Part shown: positions 16,938 to 24,795 of the stretch, piece after piece | Position numbering within the stretch: the stretch's first letter is position 1 | Layout: each line of letters begins with the position of its first letter | Assembly (NCBI RefSeq): GCF_002591915.1 | Contig: NZ_NIHB01000001.1 | Location: 1,245,590-1,309,589 of the forward strand | Reading direction: 5' to 3' | Length of the DNA stretch: 64,000 nucleotides | Source of the DNA: Marinicella litoralis | GTDB lineage: Bacteria > Pseudomonadota > Gammaproteobacteria > Xanthomonadales > Marinicellaceae | Made by a program: the position numbers and the translations under genes | Notes under the pieces: model-generated | What the model was told of the DNA's origin: nothing | Database searches by the model: none | What the model saw: the letters and a program-made list of their open reading frames with translations, nothing else

Positions 16938-17024
16938 TGGTGCCCAGGAGAGGACTTGAACCTCCACGACCTTGCGATCACCAGCACCTGAAGCTGGCGT
17001 GTCTACCAATTTCACCACCTGGGC
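16938..17024 (-). tRNA. tRNA-Leu (anticodon CAG)
   Basis: On the minus strand, 87 bases from GCCCAGG to the encoded CCA form a class II cloverleaf. The acceptor stem GCCCAGG pairs with CCTGGGC. The D-loop has GGTAGACACG. The anticodon arm is CCAGC-TTCAGGT-GCTGG with anticodon CAG, followed by a long variable arm and T-loop GGTTCAAGTCC. Anticodon and long variable arm fit leucine. Its 3' end is the integration site of the neighbouring island. Confidence 0.96.
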
Positions 17025-17106
17025 ATGTTGCAATGATATTGCAATCAGTTTGCGTATTCTACTTGATAGCTGGTGTGAAAAAAACAGTTTTTTGCTTTGC
17101 TTAAAA

Positions 17107-17865
17107 TCAGCGATTTTTATTGGTTTGTTGAAGATTAAAGTCCCATAATTTCATCAAGTTAGCAATCAAGGCTTTGCTGGGTGGAAGCCAGCTCTCACGG
17201 ATGTCAGTAGGGTAAAACTGAGACAAATCCTGTTGGTGTTCTTGTTCCATGATCAACCAGTCCAATAAGGCGTGGCCTTGCCCTGCAAATTCCCAGTCAA
17301 TGATCACAGCTTGGTCATTGCCCAGAAGATTGTTTGGGTTTAAATCCGAATGATAGAGTGATTGACATGCAGACCAGAAACCTAATTGTTCCAACTGATC
17401 GATTTGATGCATGGTTTCAGCGGCCAAGTCATCAGGTATGTGATTTATTTGTTTGAGGTAGTGGGTGATTCGCTGGTCCAGCCGGCTGGCTGAGTGATGG
17501 CAGGGAATTTGATGCAGGGCGTTGAGGCTGTCTGCCAGTTTTGTAAAAGCCCCTACATCGGTGGTATTACTTTGTCGCCATGTGGCGAGGTCACAATAAG
17601 CGGTGATCAAGTAGCCAGCAGCCGGGTTGGCATCTATCACTTCGGGCGATAGTTTCAATGGGGCAATCAAGTTCAGAATGTCTTGTTCCAATTTGCGATT
17701 GACGCCCAATTGGGCCTGATTCAATCGCACCACCCAAATGCCTTGATGGGTGGTGACTTTGAAATTCAAATTACTGATGCCACCGGTGATTCTTTCACAA
17801 CCCAACAACCCAGCTTGTTGAATGGTGGGTATTTGAGTGATTTGTCTAAGCCAATTGGGCTGCAT
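17107..17865 (-). CDS. Thiamine kinase-like phosphotransferase
   Basis: A 252-residue aminoglycoside/choline kinase-fold enzyme. The catalytic loop 'LYHSDLNPNNLLGN' (H-x-D-x-x-x-x-N) and the metal-binding 'VIIDWEFAG' (D-W-E) are intact; the N-terminal 'ITGGISNLNFKV' is the nucleotide-binding loop. It is the last gene of the riboswitch-led thiamine operon and overlaps the transporter gene by 20 bases, so phosphorylation of imported thiamine is the natural role, as in the known omr-pnuT-thiamine kinase clusters. A choline kinase role is possible from the fold but fits the context less well. Confidence 0.8.
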   Translation of the reverse strand: MQPNWLRQITQIPTIQQAGLLGCERITGGISNLNFKVTTHQGIWVVRLNQAQLGVNRKLEQDILNLIAPLKLSPEVIDANPAAGYLITAYCDLATWRQSNTTDVGAFTKLADSLNALHQIPCHHSASRLDQRITHYLKQINHIPDDLAAETMHQIDQLEQLGFWSACQSLYHSDLNPNNLLGNDQAVIIDWEFAGQGHALLDWLIMEQEHQQDLSQFYPTDIRESWLPPSKALIANLMKLWDFNLQQTNKNR

Positions 17866-18451
17866 AATGCCTGCGCCAGTTAAAATAACCGACCACGGTT
17901 AACACCACGTAAAGGGCAAACATGGCAGCGGTTAAAAATAAGGATTTGCTGGCAAAAAGATAAACTGAAATGATGTTAATAACCAACCAGTAATGCCAAT
18001 TTTCCAACACTTTGTGGGCAACCATGACAGTAGCCAGCACCGCAAAACAGGTGGTGAATGCATCTAAATAGGGCATGGATGCGCCGTACTGGCTGGCGGC
18101 ATAACCCAACAAGGGAACTGCCAAGGCGGTGGGAATGATCAGGCTGATGTGTTTTTTTACAGACCAGCTGGTGATCTGGCGATTTTGTTGGTCTTTACCG
18201 TGTCGCCACTGGTACCAACCGTAAACGGCCATCAATAAATAATAAACGTTTAACAGCGATTCAGAAAGCAAGGATACGCTGTGGAATAAGTAGATGTATA
18301 GACTGGTACTGATGAAGGCAAACAACCAACACCAAATATTTTCCTTGATGGCTAAGATCAAATACATGATCGCTGCCAACACAGCCACCACTTCAAGTGT
18401 TGACTGTGCTTGCCAGGCTGTAACGATTTGTTGCCAGATGTCAAACATCAT
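17846..18451 (-). CDS. pnuT: PnuC-family transporter, probably thiamine (PnuT)
   Basis: A 201-residue membrane protein with about seven hydrophobic segments. 'WCWLFAFISTSLYIYLF' and 'YYLLMAVYGWYQWRHG' are PnuC-family signatures, and 'VVGYFNWRRH' ends the last helix. PnuC proteins carry nicotinamide riboside by facilitated diffusion with metabolic trapping; PnuT paralogues carry thiamine. Placement between a thiamine-binding protein and a kinase under a TPP riboswitch supports thiamine. The 4-base overlap with the upstream gene indicates coupling. Confidence 0.85.
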   Translation of the reverse strand: MMFDIWQQIVTAWQAQSTLEVVAVLAAIMYLILAIKENIWCWLFAFISTSLYIYLFHSVSLLSESLLNVYYLLMAVYGWYQWRHGKDQQNRQITSWSVKKHISLIIPTALAVPLLGYAASQYGASMPYLDAFTTCFAVLATVMVAHKVLENWHYWLVINIISVYLFASKSLFLTAAMFALYVVLTVVGYFNWRRHYAAQLA

Positions 18452-18705
18452 GCCATATTGGGTGACAAGTCGCCATTAAGTACCTTCATCACAAATGCCG
18501 CTTTTGGCGTGTGATGGTGCGTGCGTTGCATTTCGCTGTTCAAAATTTCTAATACCTTGGCATATTCACCATACACCTGAGTACTCATGGTGTTTTCAAC
18601 CACTTTAAGTTCGGTGTAAGTATTCAGGCGATCAATGAATTCTTGAATCGGCGGTATGTAGTTTTGATCCAGTGGATACAAACTGATTTCTACAGATACT
18701 TGCAT
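18448..18705 (-). CDS. YkoF/MTH1187-type thiamine-binding small protein
   Basis: An 85-residue protein with the ferredoxin-like fold pattern of the YkoF/MTH1187 family: 'VSVEISLYPLDQNYIPPIQEF', a middle 'VVENTMSTQVYGEY' and 'KAAFVMKVL'. Relatives bind thiamine or its pyrimidine precursor. It lies 8 bases downstream of the TonB receptor and overlaps the transporter by 4 bases, so it is co-expressed with uptake. The exact role (carrier or regulator) is unknown. Confidence 0.8.
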   Translation of the reverse strand: MQVSVEISLYPLDQNYIPPIQEFIDRLNTYTELKVVENTMSTQVYGEYAKVLEILNSEMQRTHHHTPKAAFVMKVLNGDLSPNMA

Positions 18706-18713
18706 GTTGACTC

Positions 18714-20837
18714 CTAAAATTGAAACTGTGCTGTGAGGCCAAAATGTTTGGGATCGCCCAAATGCTTATACAGTGTATCAGCATAATCAGGCGGTTCAAC
18801 ACCAAAATAGAAACCCCTTACTGCATAAGTCTCATCCAGTACATTGCGTCCCCAAGCATAAACAGACCAGCTGTCGGATTGGTAGCCCACTTTTAAATGC
18901 AAAATTTCTCGGGCTTCGGCTCGTTGTTGATGTGAATCTGAAAAATAGAACCCATCTGACCCATTCAAATCAGCACGTGCAAACCATCCACTGTCAGCTG
19001 AATAATTCATCCCCAGATTGAAGGTATAATCGGGCGCATGGGCTTGTTTTCTGCCATTGAAATTATCATCCACTGTCACATAATCATCGAAGGTGGCGTT
19101 CAATAAGCCCAAGGAGCCATGGAAACTTAAGTTGCGGTTGATTTGATACAGCCAATCCGCTTCTAAGCCGTAGTTTTTGCCGGTGGCCGCATTGCCGGTA
19201 AAGAAGGTGTAAGTCAGTGGATCGGTCGGGTCATCTTGGGTTGAGGTACTGACTTGCATGTCTTGGCGTTTGGCATAGAAAGCACTGAGGTTTAAACTCA
19301 AACGGTAATCCAGCAGCAAGGCCTTGATACCGACTTCCAAGTTCAATAAAAACTCAGGATCATAGGCACGACGGTCTTCAGTCAAAGTAGCGCTTAAGTT
19401 AAAGCCACCGGCTTTATAGCCACGAGACAAGGTGGCATAAATATTTTTCCCTGGTTGCCATTCATGGTTGATGGAAATTTGACCGCCGAACATGTCATCA
19501 TCAGGAGATAAATCCAAGCCACTGTTGTCATTGTAGTCAGCAGTTCTGCGTTCAAACCGCAGTCCTGTGGTCAACACAGTTGTTTCATTTATGTGGGTAT
19601 CAAATTGACCAAATAAGGCGATGTTCATGGCCGAAAATCGACTGTCAAAAGCACGGCTGACATCACCATTGTAGAAGTCATTGATGACATTGTCTTCATC
19701 GAGTTGTGCCAAATACAAACCAGTCAACCAATCAGTAGACGAATTGAAGACTCGGGCATCTGGTTTGGAAACCAGTCGAAACTCCTGCGTGAAGTTTTTT
19801 CGTTCTCGGTCATTGTTTGAGGTGAAATCATAGGGTGCAAATTCACCCCAATATTCATCATTGCCCCAGTCACCATCGAAGAAATATTGTATGTCAGAGT
19901 CGGTGTAACTGGTGATGCTGATGAAATCAAAGTTGTTGGCAGCAGCAAGGGTGTTTCGGACACTGAAACCCATCGAGCGCTGGTCATCTATGCCCAAGTC
20001 ATCGGAGTGGGTGGTCAAGGTGTTTTCTGGATTCCATTTATCAAAGCCATTGTTGATATCAACCAACAACAAGGTTAAATCAGCCTGCCAGTCAGGGTTG
20101 ACGGTCCAATTGACTTTGCCACGCAGCATCATTTCATCCAAGGAATCGGTGTCGTCAGCATGGAAAAAGTCATTGCGACGAAATCCATCGCTGTTGAATT
20201 GGTGGGCAGCCAAGCGGTAGGCCGCACGATCAGAAGTTCCTAGGCTACCAGTGGCGCTAAACCCTGCCGCATACCGACCATAATCACCCACGGTTGTTTC
20301 AAGGGTAAAGCCCTCATCAAAGCTGGGGTCTTGGCTTTGTACATAGATCAGGCCTGCCAAGGCATTGGCACCATAACGTGTTCCTTGTGGACCACGCAAA
20401 ACATCAACCTGTTGTAAATCAAACAAAGTGGCTGCGCCACCGATACCCGTGAAATCGATGTCATCAATGATGAAACCGACCGAGGGATTGGGAGCGCCTT
20501 CATATTGTGAGCGTTCGCCAATGCCACGAATTTGAAAGTATCGTGGTCGGCTGGTAGAGCCTGACCAGTTTAAATTAGGCACCAAGCCCATAACATCTTG
20601 AAAATGTTGGGTGCCTGCTTGTGACAAGGTGTCCTGGTCTAAAACCGAGACGCTGGTGGCAACCTCTCGCGTGGTGGTGTCTTCTCGCAGATCAGCCGAA
20701 ACAGTCAAGTCTGAAAGTTGTTCAGGCTTGTTGCTGTCATCTGATTTTTGCGCAATTGTTGTGTATGGCAAGGCAGCCAATAACAGCGCCAACATCTTCA
20801 TCAACGATGTGGCAGAACGGTGTTTAGTAAATTTCAT
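18714..20837 (-). CDS. TonB-dependent outer-membrane receptor for thiamine
   Basis: A 707-residue TonB-dependent receptor. The start at 20837 (MKFTKHRSATSLM) follows GAGAGATCC and gives a signal peptide ending near T-I-A; an ATG four codons upstream is less likely. A plug domain follows (about 45-155, 'TREVATSVSVLDQDTL', 'FQIRGIGERSQYEG', 'VLRGPQGTRYGANALAGLIY'), then a 22-strand barrel ending with 'HFGLTAQFQF', a terminal Phe as usual. Being directly under a TPP riboswitch and heading a thiamine salvage operon, it probably imports thiamine or a derivative across the outer membrane. The ligand is inferred from regulation. Confidence 0.9.
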   Translation of the reverse strand: MKFTKHRSATSLMKMLALLLAALPYTTIAQKSDDSNKPEQLSDLTVSADLREDTTTREVATSVSVLDQDTLSQAGTQHFQDVMGLVPNLNWSGSTSRPRYFQIRGIGERSQYEGAPNPSVGFIIDDIDFTGIGGAATLFDLQQVDVLRGPQGTRYGANALAGLIYVQSQDPSFDEGFTLETTVGDYGRYAAGFSATGSLGTSDRAAYRLAAHQFNSDGFRRNDFFHADDTDSLDEMMLRGKVNWTVNPDWQADLTLLLVDINNGFDKWNPENTLTTHSDDLGIDDQRSMGFSVRNTLAAANNFDFISITSYTDSDIQYFFDGDWGNDEYWGEFAPYDFTSNNDRERKNFTQEFRLVSKPDARVFNSSTDWLTGLYLAQLDEDNVINDFYNGDVSRAFDSRFSAMNIALFGQFDTHINETTVLTTGLRFERRTADYNDNSGLDLSPDDDMFGGQISINHEWQPGKNIYATLSRGYKAGGFNLSATLTEDRRAYDPEFLLNLEVGIKALLLDYRLSLNLSAFYAKRQDMQVSTSTQDDPTDPLTYTFFTGNAATGKNYGLEADWLYQINRNLSFHGSLGLLNATFDDYVTVDDNFNGRKQAHAPDYTFNLGMNYSADSGWFARADLNGSDGFYFSDSHQQRAEAREILHLKVGYQSDSWSVYAWGRNVLDETYAVRGFYFGVEPPDYADTLYKHLGDPKHFGLTAQFQF

Positions 20838-20897
20838 TGGATCTCTCATTAAATAATTAATAAATTGAGACCCGGTTTTGGCGTGTTGAAGTCAAAT

Positions 20898-20990
20898 ACC
20901 CATTCCTACGCCGGTATTAACCGGATCAGGTTCAAAGGGTTTGTCATGATGGTGACATCTCAGGTTTAAAATACAACCACCCCTCGGATG
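20898..20990 (-). promoter_or_regulatory. TPP riboswitch (THI element)
   Basis: On the minus strand the conserved blocks appear in order: GAGGGGTG at the 5' end, CTGAGATG in the pyrimidine-sensing arm, ACCCTTTGAACCTGATC, GGTTAATACC, and GCGTAGGAATGGG at the 3' end. These are the diagnostic THI-box sequences. It lies about 60 bases upstream of the TonB receptor start, so it probably acts by masking the ribosome site or by an attenuator just downstream. It should repress the whole four-gene operon when TPP is plentiful. Confidence 0.95.
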
Positions 20991-21326
20991 CCGCGCATTC
21001 TATCACATTGCATGAATGGGTCAAATACCAGGATGAAAAATGGATGCTTAGATTATTCTCATTGAATCAACAGCTTTGGTTTCGATTTTCCAGATTTTGT
21101 GAATCAGTTCACTTAAACTGAATGGTGTTACAAAAAATAAAAAAATATAAGGCAGCAAATGGCAGTGCAAAGTATTATATAGAGGGAAAGGGCATCTTGC
21201 CTTTATTCAATCCTGGAGTGATTGAATGGTGAGATTGTTAGATTTAACGTCTGTTTTTGGCAGTTGGTTGTCAGTGAAAATGACCTGTGTTTTAAGCGGA
21301 CTCAGAAGAGGTGAATGGGGATTAAA
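20991..21326. promoter_or_regulatory. Divergent spacer with promoter of the large secreted repeat protein
   Basis: About 335 bases with no gene. It must hold the promoter of the riboswitch operon on the minus strand. On the plus strand a stretch at 21163-21200 (caaagtattatatagaggga then aaggg) resembles a stretch upstream of the gene at 34766. A hairpin (attcaatc / gattgaat) lies at 21205-21227. Confidence 0.4.
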
Positions 21327-23924
21327 ATGAAATACAAACAAATTTGGCTGTTGCTGTTAATTTTTAGCACTGGCTATGCTCAACAAAGAACCAACGACAC
21401 GCTAGAATTAGAAACTTGGAAGGATCTACTGGCAGAAAACAGAATAACGCAATTGGAATACAACCAGCAAGAAGCCAGGGTTAAATACCAGCAACGACAA
21501 AAAGAAATGCTGGTTCAAAATCAAAACAATACTGCTGTCATCAATGGAGGCGGTACCGCTTCAATAAGTGGTACAGTGAATGCAGTTGATCCAGAAAACA
21601 TATTAATCAGCCTTTGTACGGGAAATGTGTACAACTGTGTGGGTACAACCACCGACCAATTTGGTGCTTACACTTTTACCAATCTGGCGGTGAACAGCTA
21701 TTTGGTGGTAGCGAACGATAATTACGATGATTACCTCAATGCCATTTGGGCCATAACAGGAACGGAGCCTTGTTTTAACAATTGTCCAACCGATGCAGAC
21801 AATCAAATTGTTTTGGCGGATGGTGAAGCCAGGGTAGGGGTAGATTTAGACTTAACCGTGGGTGCATCTATTTCAGGAACAGTGCTTTCAGGTGCCACAC
21901 CAGTTGAAGGCAATTATGTTTCCTTAAGAAACACGCCGGGCCAACAATATTTAGGAAACGCCTACACCGATGCATCAGGTAACTACAGCTTCAAAGGAAT
22001 ACCTGATGATGATTACTATTTGCTGCTTCAAAGTCCAGATGATATTTACATTGATGCCATGTGGTCCAGTACCGGCACCGTTCAATGTTATGACTGTAAT
22101 CCAGATGTCGACAGCACCATCAGTTTGGCGCCGGCTGAGATCAGGTCAGGTGTGGATTTTAATTTGACCATTGGTGCCACCCTTACAGGTCAATTAACCG
22201 ATCAAGACACTTTGGCTGGGGTGGAGACGCTGTCAGTTCAGTTATATGACACCGCAGAGCTTCCTTCTTATTGGTATTTTTATACTCAGTTTGATGGTTC
22301 GGGTAATTATACCGTCAGCGGCATTCCAACCGGCAGCTACAAAGCATATTTAGAACCTCAGTATGATTCGGGTAATGTGTACATTCCTGAAGTTTATAAC
22401 AACATCCAATGTAATGCTTGTACCACCTTAGTCTACAACGGCGCAGGAGATACATTGAATTTAGTCAATGGTGCAACTATGCCGAACATTGATTTTGCCC
22501 TTGAAGTGGGTGCCAGTATTTCTGGTTTTATAGTTGATAACAACAATATATTTCTGCCATTGACACAATATGGCAGAATCATGTTATTCAATGATTCCAA
22601 TCGATTTTTAGCCAGTGAAATTGTCTACGGTACAGATTTTGATCCGGCTGCCACTGGAGAATATAAAGTAGGTGGATTGATTCCAGGGATGTATTTTGTG
22701 CAAGGCGGCGATGTTGGTAGACAATTCTATCAACGAGAACTGTTCGAAAACATTGCATGTCCATGGAGCGGTTGTGACCGTGGCGGCGGCGGTGACCCAG
22801 TGGTATTGGGCGATGGTGAACAAAGACTCGGCGTTAATTTCTTATTGAATTATGGTGGAAAAATCACTGGAACGGTAACAGATGCTTTGACCGGATTACC
22901 GGCTGATGACACCTATTCTGAATATGTTCAATTTTATGACAGCAATGGAGCGGTCGCTGGCGGCGGCGTCATTGAAGAAGATGGTAGTTACATTTCTGCC
23001 CGTGCCTTGCCTCCTGGCGATTATTCAGTGAGAACCGGCAGCATGTTCAATGGGGTGTTTATTTCACCTTATGTGATGGAAAAATACGATCCAGCCGGCA
23101 ACATTGATTGTCCCGGTGTGAGCTGTGATTTAACAGCAGGAAACGTTACTGTGACAGCTTACGATCCCTTGGATCCAACTCCTGAAGATTCAGCCACGGT
23201 GACGGGCATTGATTTTGCTTTGTCGACTGGATTCAGTTTCTCCGGAACCATCACTGAACTGGGTTCAGCCGATCCGATTGCTGATGTGCATGTGTTGGTG
23301 TACAACGACATGGGTCAATTTGCCAATTGGGCAACCACCGATGCCGCTGGGGCATTCACTGTTCATGGATTACCTGCTGGCACTTATTATGCCTTGACGA
23401 ACAACGGATCAAATTTGCCTTTCATGGGCTTGAACCAAACGGCTGCTGGTGGATGGATTGATATTTTATTCAATGGCATTCCTTGTCCAGGTTCGGCTTG
23501 TGATGTCACCACCGGCGATGCCATCGTATTGGGGGCAGCCAACAGAGGAACAACGGTGCCTGTATTTGATTTTACCATGGTGGCAGGTGGTACCATCGCC
23601 GGTCAAGTGCGTAATTTTGACAGTCAGTTACCAGCCAGTGGTGTTGAAGTGAATGTGTATAATTCCAGTGGTGATTCTTATGGCAGTTATGTGTCTGATT
23701 CCAATGGTTACTTTTTAACAGTGGGATTCCCAGAAGGGACTTACTACCTAACCACTGCGAACAATGGTGCCTTGTTAGATGGCATGTATGGTGGTGGCTA
23801 TTGTATTAATCAAAATTGTAACCCACTGGATGCCAGTCCCATTGTGATAGTTGGCGATCAATCGGTAGTTGGTGCTGATTTTGAGTTGCGTCCTGATTAC
23901 ATTTTCCGGGCCGGCTTGGAATGA
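21327..23924 (+). CDS. Large secreted protein of seven carboxypeptidase-regulatory-like repeats
   Basis: An 865-residue exported protein. The signal peptide spans about 1-19 (ending Y-A-Q, from ATG 21327; a second ATG lies 12 bases upstream behind AGAGGTG). A short charged coiled region (about 24-65, 'LAENRITQLEYNQQEARVKY') precedes seven tandem ~95-residue beta-sandwich units. Each starts with 'G-x-I-S/T-G-T/Q-V', contains 'G-x-Y-x-x-x-G-L/I-P-x-G-x-Y', and most carry a C-x(2-4)-C pair ('CFNNC', 'CYDC', 'CNAC', 'CPWSGC', 'CPGVSC', 'CPGSAC', 'CINQNC'). This is the Cna-B/carboxypeptidase-regulatory fold. The protein ends 'DYIFRAGLE', a tail resembling that of another secreted protein here. Probably a surface adhesin or structural protein. 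Confidence 0.75.
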   Translation: MKYKQIWLLLLIFSTGYAQQRTNDTLELETWKDLLAENRITQLEYNQQEARVKYQQRQKEMLVQNQNNTAVINGGGTASISGTVNAVDPENILISLCTGNVYNCVGTTTDQFGAYTFTNLAVNSYLVVANDNYDDYLNAIWAITGTEPCFNNCPTDADNQIVLADGEARVGVDLDLTVGASISGTVLSGATPVEGNYVSLRNTPGQQYLGNAYTDASGNYSFKGIPDDDYYLLLQSPDDIYIDAMWSSTGTVQCYDCNPDVDSTISLAPAEIRSGVDFNLTIGATLTGQLTDQDTLAGVETLSVQLYDTAELPSYWYFYTQFDGSGNYTVSGIPTGSYKAYLEPQYDSGNVYIPEVYNNIQCNACTTLVYNGAGDTLNLVNGATMPNIDFALEVGASISGFIVDNNNIFLPLTQYGRIMLFNDSNRFLASEIVYGTDFDPAATGEYKVGGLIPGMYFVQGGDVGRQFYQRELFENIACPWSGCDRGGGGDPVVLGDGEQRLGVNFLLNYGGKITGTVTDALTGLPADDTYSEYVQFYDSNGAVAGGGVIEEDGSYISARALPPGDYSVRTGSMFNGVFISPYVMEKYDPAGNIDCPGVSCDLTAGNVTVTAYDPLDPTPEDSATVTGIDFALSTGFSFSGTITELGSADPIADVHVLVYNDMGQFANWATTDAAGAFTVHGLPAGTYYALTNNGSNLPFMGLNQTAAGGWIDILFNGIPCPGSACDVTTGDAIVLGAANRGTTVPVFDFTMVAGGTIAGQVRNFDSQLPASGVEVNVYNSSGDSYGSYVSDSNGYFLTVGFPEGTYYLTTANNGALLDGMYGGGYCINQNCNPLDASPIVIVGDQSVVGADFELRPDYIFRAGLE

Positions 23925-23943
23925 TCGATTAACCCTTAGAATC

Positions 23944-23973
23944 AAAAAAGGCCGCTGTTCAGCGGCCTTTTTT
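23944..23973. terminator. Bidirectional rho-independent terminator
   Basis: Six A, stem ggccgct / agcggcc with loop gttc, then six T. It is symmetric and so serves both convergent genes: the secreted repeat protein on plus and xdhC, the end of the purine operon, on minus. Confidence 0.95.
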
Positions 23974-23994
23974 ATGGACAGTCAATTTTTAAAA

Positions 23995-24795
23995 CTAGGA
24001 TGGCTGATTGTTGTCACGAAATTGAATCAGTTGAGCCGCTATGCTGATGGCAATTTCAGCCGGGATGTCTTGTCCCAATGGCAAGCCAATGGGGCAGTGG
24101 ATTTTGGCGGTCATTTGACTGGACACACCTGCGGCAAGTAACTCTTTTTTCAATAGAACTGATTTGGAATCACTGCCAATGATACCGATATATGGCGGTG
24201 TTCGGTCAGCCAAAATATGCTGGATGATTTTGACATCTTCACAATGCCCTTGGGTCACAGAAATGATGTAACTGTTTTTGGGTAATCGTTTGACGACCTG
24301 TGTCATGTCATTGTGAGTAATGGTGGTCAATGCCGGGTGCTTGGGAAGTTTGTTGGTCCATGCTTCGCGGTTGTCTATACATTGGACTTGACAGCTTAAG
24401 GTCAGCAACAAGGGAATCAGTGCTTGGGCCACATGCCCAGCGCCGAACACGGCAATGTTCCACTGGTCGTGGCGGTACACTTCGAAAAACAGTTGAACCA
24501 CTCCACCGCAGGTCATGCCGATATCAGATTGTAAATTTAAATCAAGGGTTTGTGTGTTGCTGGCATGGTTTTCAGCCAACAATTTTTTGGCATGTGTGAT
24601 GGCAAACAACTCGAGTCTCCCACCACCAATGGTTCCTTCATAGGGGCTGTCTGTACTGTCAGCAATGACCAACATTTTGGCCCCTGGTTCTTGCGGTGCA
24701 CTGCCTTGCATTTGGGTGATGACCACCGAAACAAAATTAACATGTTGAGATATCAATTGTTGGATGCTTTGGTGGTGCAGTAAATACCGGCTCAT
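23995..24795 (-). CDS. xdhC: XdhC-type molybdenum cofactor maturation factor
   Basis: A 266-residue accessory protein that binds sulfurated molybdopterin and loads it into xanthine dehydrogenase. The N-terminal XdhC/CoxI domain shows 'VVITQMQGSAPQEPGAKMLV' and 'GTIGGGRLE'. The C-terminal Rossmann-like half has 'VFGAGHVAQALIPLL' and ends near 'CPIGLPLGQDIPAEIAISIAAQLI'. It overlaps xdhB by 4 bases and is the last gene of the purine operon. Confidence 0.92.
   Translation of the reverse strand: MSRYLLHHQSIQQLISQHVNFVSVVITQMQGSAPQEPGAKMLVIADSTDSPYEGTIGGGRLELFAITHAKKLLAENHASNTQTLDLNLQSDIGMTCGGVVQLFFEVYRHDQWNIAVFGAGHVAQALIPLLLTLSCQVQCIDNREAWTNKLPKHPALTTITHNDMTQVVKRLPKNSYIISVTQGHCEDVKIIQHILADRTPPYIGIIGSDSKSVLLKKELLAAGVSSQMTAKIHCPIGLPLGQDIPAEIAISIAAQLIQFRDNNQPS

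Larger units (their letters stand above)
13692..16957. mobile_element. tRNA-Leu-associated genomic island, no integrase
   Basis: A 3.27-kb AT-rich segment between two direct copies of tggtgcccaggagaggactt. The right copy (16938-16957) is the 3' end of tRNA-Leu including CCA; the left copy (13692-13711) stands alone. This is the classic footprint of site-specific integration into a tRNA 3' end. The contents are a pentapeptide-like membrane protein, a HEPN-like protein and an HNH nuclease, all clearly more AT-rich than the flanking genes. No integrase, excisionase or replication gene is present, so the element is non-autonomous or has lost its integrase. Confidence 0.75.

Noticed and set aside
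17846-18451. Nicotinamide riboside transporter PnuC
   Set aside because: The family is right, but the riboswitch, YkoF-like protein and kinase context favours thiamine (PnuT); no NAD genes are nearby.
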